Origin: Pseudomonas sp. Irchel 3E13
Lineage (GTDB): Bacteria > Pseudomonadota > Gammaproteobacteria > Pseudomonadales > Pseudomonadaceae
Assembly: GCF_900187455.1 (NCBI RefSeq)
Contig: NZ_FYDX01000003.1
Coordinates: 310,001 to 374,000, forward strand
DNA length: 64,000 nt
Direction: 5' to 3'
Shown here piece by piece: positions 53,602 to 64,000 of this stretch (the stretch's first letter is position 1; each line of letters starts with the position of its first letter). The notes under the pieces are model-generated. The model was not told the origin of the DNA, did no database searches, and saw nothing but the letters and a program-made list of their open reading frames with translations. A program made the position numbers and the translations under genes.

Positions 53602-54870
53602 ATGCGTTGCACAATCACCACCGGACGTGTCGGCCGCGGTCCGCGAAAAGCGCGGGCCTGGCCGCTGTCATTGAGCCTGGCGCTGTGGGTGCTGGCCCCG
53701 GCCAGCCTGGCCTCGACCCTAACGCTGGATGACGCCTTGCGCAGCGCCCGCGAACTCAACCCGGAACTGGCGGCCGCGCGCTGGGGCACCGACATCGCCG
53801 CTGGCGAGCGCATCCAGGCCGGTGTGCTGCCCAACCCGGAGTTGAGCTGGGAAGTCGAAGACACCCGTCGCCGCAGCCAGACCACCACCGTCACCCTCAG
53901 CCAGCCGATTGAGCTGGGCGGCAAGCGCGGTGCGCGGATCGCCTTGTCCGAGCGCGATCAGGCGGTGGCCGCGCTGGAACTGGAGCGCCGGCAAAACGCC
54001 CTGCATACCGACGTGACTGCGGCCTTTCATGACGCCGCCCGCGCCCAGGAAAGACTGGAACTGGCCGGGCAGTCGCTGCGCCTGACCGAGCGTGGGTTGC
54101 AAGTGGTTCAAGGCCGGGTTCGGGCCGGGACGGCATCGCCCATCGAGGCGACGCGGGCGCAGGTGCAGGTGTCGCAGATGCGCCTGGAGCAGCAGCGGGC
54201 GGAGCAGGCCGTCGCGGTTGCCCATCAGCAACTGACGGCTATCATCGGTATCGCCCAGGCCGGTTTTGACCGGGTCGAGCCGGTGACGAGCGGCCTGTCG
54301 CCGGTGCCGGCGTCCGAGCCGCTGCTCGATCGCCTCCCACAGACCGCCGATGTGCGCCTCGCCAGCCTGCAGATCGACCAGAGCGAAGCGGCCCTGGGCG
54401 TGGCCCGCAGCCAACGGATTCCCGACCTGACCCTGAGTGTCGGCAGCCAATACGACCGCACTGAGCGCGAGCGGGTCAACGTGCTCGGGGTGTCGGTCCC
54501 GCTGCCGTTGTTCGACCGCAACCAGGGCAATGTGCTGGCCGCCGCGCGCCGCGCCGACCAGGCGCGCGACCTGCGCAACGGCACGGAGCTGCGGGTGCGT
54601 AGCGAAGTGGTCCAGGCCTTGGCCCAATGGCGAACCGCCGGGCACGAAGTGCGCTCGTTCGAGACCTCGATCCTGCCGGCCGCGCAACAGGCGGTAGACG
54701 TCGCCACCCGCGGTTTCGAACGCGGCAAGTTTGGCTTCCTCGATGTGCTCGACGCCCAGCGCACCCTGGTCGAGGCACGCACCCAATACCTCGCGGCGCA
54801 GGCGTCGGGTACCGACGCCCAGGCCCGCATCCAGCGGATCTTCGGTGACCTGACCGGCACCCCGCTCTGA
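53602..54870 (+). CDS. czcC: Outer-membrane efflux channel CzcC (TolC family)
   Basis: The 422-residue protein has a signal peptide (ending ...PASLA) after a long basic N-terminus. It has two TolC-type OEP repeats, with LTLDDALRSARELNPELAAARW in the first and RIPDLTLSVGSQYDRTERERVNVLGVSVPLPLFDRNQG in the second. It forms the outer-membrane exit of the CzcCBA pump. GGGGAG precedes the chosen ATG. The genes czcB and czcA follow. Confidence 0.92.
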   Translation: MRCTITTGRVGRGPRKARAWPLSLSLALWVLAPASLASTLTLDDALRSARELNPELAAARWGTDIAAGERIQAGVLPNPELSWEVEDTRRRSQTTTVTLSQPIELGGKRGARIALSERDQAVAALELERRQNALHTDVTAAFHDAARAQERLELAGQSLRLTERGLQVVQGRVRAGTASPIEATRAQVQVSQMRLEQQRAEQAVAVAHQQLTAIIGIAQAGFDRVEPVTSGLSPVPASEPLLDRLPQTADVRLASLQIDQSEAALGVARSQRIPDLTLSVGSQYDRTERERVNVLGVSVPLPLFDRNQGNVLAAARRADQARDLRNGTELRVRSEVVQALAQWRTAGHEVRSFETSILPAAQQAVDVATRGFERGKFGFLDVLDAQRTLVEARTQYLAAQASGTDAQARIQRIFGDLTGTPL

Positions 54871-54940
54871 TTCCCCCACGTTTCGAATCTGACTGCGCAC
54901 GGCCGGCCCCGGCCCGTCGCGCCTTTGCCGAGGAATTTGC

Positions 54941-59387
<4,447 letters not shown>

Positions 59388-59494
59388 TCGATGACGCCCG
59401 CTGGCGAGCCTTGCAGCACTGTAATGTGCGGCTCACCTTGTCGTTAGGCGGGCGTCCTTATGATCGCGGTGAATTCATTCACGAGGTCAGATCC

Positions 59495-59704
59495 ATGAAC
59501 TTCAGCAAATACGCACTGATCGCCGCGCTCACCCTGGGCAGCACCAGCGTCATGGCCGAAGGCGGCGCCGAGCGGGCCCGGTTGTTCGTCCAGCAATTCA
59601 AGGAAAGCCAGCAGCAGCTTTGGGGCGACAAGGGCGTCAAGGCGCAGAAGACCGAGCAGGTTGCCAAGAGCGATCAGCGCACGCCGAAAGGCAGCAACAA
59701 GTAA
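59495..59704 (+). CDS. Small secreted protein at the end of the czc locus
   Basis: The 69-residue precursor has a clear signal peptide (MNFSKYALIAALTLGSTSVMA). A short charged mature part begins EGGAERARLFVQQFKESQQQLWGDKG. GAGG lies before the ATG. The EGGxxR start after the signal cleavage resembles the metal-linked PtrA N-terminus as I remember it; this is a weak link. It lies 107 bp after czcA on the same strand and before a strong terminator, so it is probably in the same metal-induced transcript. Confidence 0.75.
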   Translation: MNFSKYALIAALTLGSTSVMAEGGAERARLFVQQFKESQQQLWGDKGVKAQKTEQVAKSDQRTPKGSNK

Positions 59705-59748
59705 CAGCCATTCACCGCTCCACAACTCCTTTGCGAGGTGAATGTTTT

Positions 59749-59778
59749 GGGCGCCCCTTGGGGTGCCCTTTTTTTTGG
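59749..59778 (+). terminator. Rho-independent terminator of the czc operon
   Basis: The stem GGGCGCCCC/GGGGTGCCC (one G-T pair) has a very short loop and is followed by an eight-T run, 44 bp after the small secreted protein stop. Confidence 0.9.
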
Positions 59779-60628
59779 TTCTTCACGGAATCGCGGGGAC
59801 GATGGGCTTTGGTCCTGGTTTTGGCTTTGGCTTTGCGAACTTATCCATTCGATGCGGCGAGGCTGCCGGCCCCTTCCGCCCTTACGGCGGCCTACTTTTT
59901 TCTTGGAAAAAGTAGGCAAAACCGCTCGCTCCCACATCCGGCCCTACGCTGCGCTCCGGGTCCCCTCGCTCCGGCGCCTTTCGGGGCCACGCGGTCTACG
60001 ACTTGCTTCGCAAGTCTTCAACTCGCGTCTTCGGCTAACGCCGAAGGTGCTGCGCACTGCCCCTACAGGCACCTCCGCTCGGCCTCCTGAAGTCGCGAAG
60101 TTACGGGCGGCGCCTGGACTGGCGCATCTTCGAAAGCAAAGTCTGGTGCTGGTTTGCCAGATGAGGTCAGGTGGTTTGCGAGCAAGGAACAGCTTACTCG
60201 GCGGCGGACGCTATCGCCGGCAAGCCGGCTCCCACAGGGGGCGCGGTGTGAGCAGTTTTTGTGGGCCACTGATTTGCTTTTGCTGTTGCTCTTGATGCGC
60301 GCAAGTTCAGACGCCACAGATTGCGACGTCAGAAGGCCGAGCGGAGGTGTCTGTAGGGGGCAGGTGCGCAGCACCCTTCGGCGTAGCCGAAGACGCGAGG
60401 TGAAGACTTGCGAAGCAAGTCGTAGGCCGCGTGGCCCCCGAAAGGCGCCGGAGGGAGGGGACCCGGAGCGCAGCGTAGGGCCGGATGCAGGAGCCAGCGG
60501 TTTTCGTCTATTTTGCCAAGACAAAATGGACTCGCCGTAAAGGCGAAAGGGGCCGGCAGCCTCGCCGCATCGAACGGATAAGCTCAGATCTCCCAAGCCC
60601 AAAGCCCCCAGTATTCCGTGAAGAACCC
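59776..60628. repeat. Large imperfect inverted repeat, two arms of about 310 bp
   Basis: The left arm (59776-60096), starting GGTTCTTCACGGAAT, matches the reverse complement of the right arm (60323-60628), ending ATTCCGTGAAGAACC, at most positions by eye. Shared blocks include GATGCGGCGAGGCTGCCGGC, CCCTACGCTGCGCTCCGGG and GACTTGCTTCGCAAGTC. The arms carry several internal hairpins. Both ends are sharp. Confidence 0.85.
60208..60240. repeat. REP-like palindrome inside the inverted-repeat spacer
   Basis: The sequence contains GCCGGCAAGCCGGCTCCCAC with the palindrome GCCGGC-AA-GCCGGC, a second REP type different from the GCGAGCAAGCTCGC copies elsewhere in this window. Confidence 0.7.
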
Positions 60629-61585
60629 TTACTTGCGCGCCACCAACACCGCCCGCCGTGGCGCCGGCAGGCCTTCGATGGTCAGGCTGTGATCATTCGG
60701 ATCGAGAAAATCGCTGAGCGACTGATAGCGCATCCAGTCGGTGCTGCGCTGTTCTTCCACGCTGGTCACGCTGACATCCACACAGCGCACATCCTGGAAC
60801 CCAGCCCGGCGCAGCCAGCGCTCCAGCGCCGGCACCGACGGGAGATACCAGACGTTGCGCATCTGCGCGTAGCGGTCTTCCGGCACCAGCACCTGGTTTT
60901 CGTCGCCTTCGATCACCAGGGTTTCCAGCACCAGTTCGCCGCCTTTGACCAGGCAATCCTTGAGCGCCAGCAGGTGCTCGATGGGCGAACGGCGATGGTA
61001 GAACACGCCCATGGAGAACACGGTGTCGAAGCCTTCCAGTGCTGCGGGCAGGTCTTCTAGGGCGAAGGGCAGGTGCCAGGCCGGCAGTTCCGGCAGGTAG
61101 CGCTGCACCGCCTGGAACTGGCAGAAGAACAGCCAGTTGGGGTCGACGCCGATCACGCTGTCGGCGCCGGCGCCGAGCATGCGCCACTGGTAGTAGCCAT
61201 TGCCGCAGCCGACATCCAGTACGCGCTTGCCGCGCAGATCGAGGTGCGGCGACACCCGCGACCATTTCCAGTCCGAACGCCATTCGGTATCGACGTGCAC
61301 GCCGAACAGGTCGAACGGACCCTTGCGCCACGGCGACAGGCCCATCAGGGCACTGCGTGCCTGTTCGCGGGTGGCGTCGTCGCAGTCGAAGTCCAGGCGC
61401 AGGCCATTGACCAGATCAACGTCGCGCGGGGTCAGGGCCGGCAGGGCATCCAGCGCGCTTTGCCAGCGCTCCAGGTCGCCATGGCCTTTTTCCAGTTTGC
61501 TGTCGAGTTGCGCTTGCAGGCCCTGGGACCATTGCGCCAGGGGCGTGCCCGCCAGGCGGCGGACGAGGGGAGAAAGATCGATCAT
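60629..61585 (-). CDS. cmoB: tRNA U34 carboxymethyltransferase CmoB
   Basis: The 318-residue protein has CmoB features: [25 protein letters not shown] in the N-terminal half, SAM motif [16 protein letters not shown] and [14 protein letters not shown]. The N-terminal helical part is also conserved. It transfers a carboxymethyl group from carboxy-SAM to 5-hydroxyuridine-34 of tRNAs. I chose the ATG at 61585, which overlaps the cmoA stop (ATGA). Confidence 0.95.
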   Translation of the reverse strand: MIDLSPLVRRLAGTPLAQWSQGLQAQLDSKLEKGHGDLERWQSALDALPALTPRDVDLVNGLRLDFDCDDATREQARSALMGLSPWRKGPFDLFGVHVDTEWRSDWKWSRVSPHLDLRGKRVLDVGCGNGYYQWRMLGAGADSVIGVDPNWLFFCQFQAVQRYLPELPAWHLPFALEDLPAALEGFDTVFSMGVFYHRRSPIEHLLALKDCLVKGGELVLETLVIEGDENQVLVPEDRYAQMRNVWYLPSVPALERWLRRAGFQDVRCVDVSVTSVEEQRSTDWMRYQSLSDFLDPNDHSLTIEGLPAPRRAVLVARK

Positions 61586-62325
61586 GGCAAGGCAATCAGA
61601 GAGGCGAAGTTCAGGCACTGGAACCACGGCACCACCTTGGAGAAGCCCGCGGCCAGCAGGCGTTCGCGGTGTTCTTCGAGGCTGTCGGGTTTCATCACGT
61701 TTTCGATGGCGCTGCGTTTCTGGGCAATTTCCAGTTCGCTGTAGCCATTGGCGCGCTTGAAGGCGATATGCAGGTCGGTGAGCAGCGCGTGCTCCTCGGC
61801 GTCTTCGAAGCGCAGTTTTTCCGAGAGGATCAGCGCACCGCCCGGCACCAGGGCCTGGCGGATCTTGCCGAGCAGGGCCAGGCGCGCGGCCGGCTCGACG
61901 AATTGCAGGGTGAAGTTCATCGCCACCACCGACGCCGGTTGCAGCTCAAGGGCGGTAATGTCGGCCTCGATCACCTGTACCGGCAGCAACTCCTGGTACA
62001 TGGCGTCCTGCGCCTTGAGGTACTCGGTGCAGCGCTCGACCATGGCCGGCGAATTGTCCACCGCCAGTACCCGGCAACCTTCGCTGCGCACATGCCGGCG
62101 CAGCGCCTGGGTGACGGCGCCGAGGGAGCTGCCGAGGTCATAGAGCAGGGTGTCCGGGCGGGCGAACTGCGCGGCGAGGACGCCGATGTTCTCGACGATG
62201 GTCGGGTAGCCGGGCACCGAGCGCTTGATCATGTCGGGGAAGACCCGCACGACATCTTCGTTGAAGGTGAAGTCGGGCACCTGATCCAGCGCTGCGGAGA
62301 ATAGACGGTCGGGTTCTTGGCTCAC
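61582..62325 (-). CDS. cmoA: Carboxy-SAM synthase CmoA, GTG start
   Basis: The 247-residue protein has [28 protein letters not shown], the CmoA-specific start, and SAM motif [17 protein letters not shown] later motif is NFTLQFV. It makes carboxy-S-adenosylmethionine from SAM and prephenate for CmoB. Translation starts at a GTG at 62325. It is the first gene of cmoAB. Confidence 0.95.
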   Translation of the reverse strand: MSQEPDRLFSAALDQVPDFTFNEDVVRVFPDMIKRSVPGYPTIVENIGVLAAQFARPDTLLYDLGSSLGAVTQALRRHVRSEGCRVLAVDNSPAMVERCTEYLKAQDAMYQELLPVQVIEADITALELQPASVVAMNFTLQFVEPAARLALLGKIRQALVPGGALILSEKLRFEDAEEHALLTDLHIAFKRANGYSELEIAQKRSAIENVMKPDSLEEHRERLLAAGFSKVVPWFQCLNFASLIALP

Positions 62326-62497
62326 GGTATGTACACGGGATGGTCGAAACGGGGCGACATTCTAGCCAAGTGGGGAAGGGATGCCTATGAGTTACCGGAC
62401 CAGCGCCCGTCTTCAGCAGCTTCTACAGGATGTTTCCGCCCTTCAGGACGGAACCCGGCGGCTCCCATAGCGCGAGCAGGTCCTTAGGGTAGTCCTC

Positions 62498-62518
62498 CTG
62501 TCATGTCGTCCATGACAG
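62498..62518. promoter_or_regulatory. Inverted repeat upstream of xaxA
   Basis: A perfect 8-bp inverted repeat, CTGTCATG-TCGTC-CATGACAG, lies 40 bp before the toxin start. It may be an operator or a leader hairpin; no T-run follows. Confidence 0.45.
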
Positions 62519-62558
62519 CAATCAGGTCCGGGAAGGACTTCTTGATGAGGACACACCA

Positions 62559-63770
62559 ATGATCATTCATGAACAGAATGAGTCGCTGCAGGCGCTGGAT
62601 AGCCAGCAGCGAGCCGAGTTCGTTCCGAAGCAGTATTTCGATGTCATTTCCAGACGTACTGAAAAAAACAGGATGCAACCGGCGCTGATTTTTACCGCCG
62701 ACAACCTGAGATCCATCAAGCGGTATGTGGAGTACGTCTATCGCTTGCCGAAAAGTGCTGACGAAATCAGCGAAGGCCACAACTTCGCGCTGCTGGGGCT
62801 CGATGCCAATCTCGTTCTCAGGCACTACGCCAGCCTGCGCAAGCATGCCGAGGCGTGGGACATCATCGAGCGTGAGTCCAAGCGCCTGGGCACCCAGCTT
62901 GAACAATTCGCCAAAGAGTTCCTCGCACAGGGCGACCACCTGCTCTCCGCGTTGAAAAGCACGGCTGCCTATGGCCGGCTCAGTGAACGCCTGGTTGACG
63001 TGATGGATGACGTCACGCTCCAGCACCTGCCGTACCGGGTGCTGGACAGCAAGGATCAGGCGCAGATCGTCAATGTCGGGGTCTACCTTTCGTTCATCAG
63101 GGAAGACATCGACGAGGCCAAACAGGACATTGCGACGATCAAGGAGCGGGCAATCTGGTTCACCGATGCGGTCGTGAAGCAGTTGCGCCCGGAAATCGAT
63201 TGGTTGATGCAACGGCTCAACAATGTCGAGGCCGAGAAAATAATCAGTACGCTGCGTGCGGAAATCGAGCCCATGGATGGCTTGATTGCGCAGAAGAGTG
63301 CCGAGTATCAGGCGCTGGTGGGCTATGCGTTTTCCGGGCTGGCATTCGGCTTGATCGGGGTGGCGATTACTGGCGGTATTTATGGCGCGCAGGCCGAGCA
63401 AGTCCGCGCCGAAAAAAACGAGTTGATATGCCGCCGGGATGCGTTGGCACAGAAAATCGCTGCCATCAGCCCGATGATCGGGAGCTTCGAAAAGACCTCG
63501 TTGCAGATCGCCGACCTGAAGTTTCGCCTGACCGAGGTGCAGACGGCCGCGAAGAACCTCGAGGATGTCTGGAGCATGCTGGGCGTGTACGTCGAGGAGT
63601 CGGAGGAGGAAATGCGCCGGATCGATACCGACATCAAGCTGGCGACGTTCATCCACCGCTTCGAGCGTGTTGTGCGGCCGTGGGAAAGCATTCGCGGCCT
63701 CTCCGCGCAACTGTCGCGGATCTTCAACGAAACGCTGGATGAAATCAGCCGCAAAGGAGCCCTTCGATGA
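62559..63770 (+). CDS. xaxA: Alpha-xenorhabdolysin-type pore-forming toxin subunit A
   Basis: The 403-residue protein is almost wholly alpha-helical, with long heptad-like helices before and after a single central hydrophobic hairpin (about residues 252-277, YAFSGLAFGLIGVAITGGIYGA). This layout is that of ClyA-type alpha-pore-forming toxins. The size, motif ENYxx-free N-terminus and partner gene fit XaxA of the alpha-xenorhabdolysin family. There is no signal peptide. GAGGACACACCA gives a ribosome binding site. XaxA and XaxB together form membrane pores. Its stop overlaps the next start (ATGA). Confidence 0.82.
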   Translation: MIIHEQNESLQALDSQQRAEFVPKQYFDVISRRTEKNRMQPALIFTADNLRSIKRYVEYVYRLPKSADEISEGHNFALLGLDANLVLRHYASLRKHAEAWDIIERESKRLGTQLEQFAKEFLAQGDHLLSALKSTAAYGRLSERLVDVMDDVTLQHLPYRVLDSKDQAQIVNVGVYLSFIREDIDEAKQDIATIKERAIWFTDAVVKQLRPEIDWLMQRLNNVEAEKIISTLRAEIEPMDGLIAQKSAEYQALVGYAFSGLAFGLIGVAITGGIYGAQAEQVRAEKNELICRRDALAQKIAAISPMIGSFEKTSLQIADLKFRLTEVQTAAKNLEDVWSMLGVYVEESEEEMRRIDTDIKLATFIHRFERVVRPWESIRGLSAQLSRIFNETLDEISRKGALR

Positions 63771-64000
63771 ACAATCCCATGACACCCGTGGATGATTACC
63801 CGCTTCCCGCAGTGGCGAAAATGACCGTCTTGAGAGAGCGGATTCTGGAGGTTATCTACAACGACACTCAGGGGCTGTTGCCCGTGTTCGTTGAAAGCGC
63901 GCAGAACCTTGCCAGTGCGGTACTGAAAACCGATCGGATGCTCAACGATCAGGTACTGAGTACGTTGGTCCTGCTGCGCAACCATATGTGGGACGACCTG
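63767..64000 (+). CDS. xaxB: Alpha-xenorhabdolysin-type subunit B, N-terminal 78 codons (cut by window edge)
   Basis: The frame opens at an ATG overlapping the xaxA stop and stays open to the window end. The visible part (PLPAVAKMTVLRERILEVIYNDTQGLLPVFVESAQNLASAV) is helical and lacks a signal peptide. The assignment as XaxB rests mainly on its position and coupling to xaxA, so it is an inference. The central hydrophobic region expected for the family would lie beyond the window. Confidence 0.65.
   Translation, partial: MNNPMTPVDDYPLPAVAKMTVLRERILEVIYNDTQGLLPVFVESAQNLASAVLKTDRMLNDQVLSTLVLLRNHMWDDL

Larger units (their letters stand above)
59705..60628. other. Non-coding region with terminator and large inverted repeat
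   Basis: No believable gene lies in these 924 bp. The region holds the czc terminator, a left repeat arm (about 59776-60096), a spacer with a REP-like palindrome and a right arm (about 60323-60628) that reaches the cmoB stop codon. Confidence 0.85.

Noticed and set aside
59674..60602. Open frames inside the inverted-repeat arms giving RRKGxRGRQPRRIE-type peptides
   Set aside because: The same peptide arises from both arms only because the DNA is repeated; there is no start site or domain, so I treat the arms as non-coding.

Overview
This window is a 64 kb piece of a GC-rich Pseudomonas chromosome, most likely from the P. fluorescens group. The evidence is the core gene order, a very close PhaG homologue, and several copies of the GCGAGCAAGCTCGCTCC type of REP repeat common in that group. 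From memory, the block from the enoyl-CoA hydratase gene to pdxJ (about 26.7-51.2 kb) follows the P. aeruginosa PAO1 order PA0744-PA0773. All assignments come from reading the sequence; no database search was run.

1-7.1 kb: the N-terminal part of a DctB-type sensor kinase cut by the window edge, periplasmic beta-glucosidase bglX, a lemA/TPM-domain three-gene cluster, and a SAM methyltransferase. 7.1-11.4 kb: an iron-regulated cell-surface signalling unit (ECF sigma factor, FecR anti-sigma, TonB receptor with STN domain) resembling the Hxu heme system, with two candidate Fur boxes. 11.4-20.9 kb: a DUF4917 protein with SIR2-like motifs, periplasmic glycerophosphodiesterase, LysE exporter, SulP transporter, CDF cation transporter, a chemoreceptor, and a PuuP-type putrescine importer. 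21.3-22.3 kb: a hicAB toxin-antitoxin pair beside tRNA-Gly(CCC). 22.4-28.7 kb: phaG, rsuA, a small Cys-rich protein, a diguanylate cyclase, a repeat-bearing lipoprotein, an enoyl-CoA hydratase-family enzyme and ung.

28.7-36.4 kb is a tricarboxylate uptake locus: opdH-tctC-tctB-tctA-abrB, transcribed divergently from the two-component genes tctDE. 36.4-40.7 kb carries an HDOD protein, ygfZ, sdhE-ygfX and nadB. 41.1-45.0 kb is the envelope-stress operon algU-mucA-mucB-mucD, with an AlgU-type promoter and no mucC. 45.2-51.2 kb is the housekeeping run lepA-lepB-rnc-era-recO-pdxJ; a small gene expected between lepB and rnc appears to be missing.

51.3-59.7 kb is a zinc/cadmium/cobalt resistance locus. 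czcRS-like regulators diverge from czcCBA, which is followed by a small secreted protein. A strong MerR-type (CadR/ZntR-like) palindrome lies in front of the regulators. 59.7-60.6 kb is non-coding and holds a large imperfect inverted repeat with arms of about 310 bp that are rich in hairpins. 60.6-62.3 kb is cmoAB (tRNA wobble uridine modification). The window ends in a two-gene alpha-xenorhabdolysin-type pore-forming toxin locus (xaxA complete, xaxB cut by the edge). The best leads are this toxin, the inverted-repeat element, the MerR-type operator in front of czcRS, and the SIR2-like DUF4917 protein.
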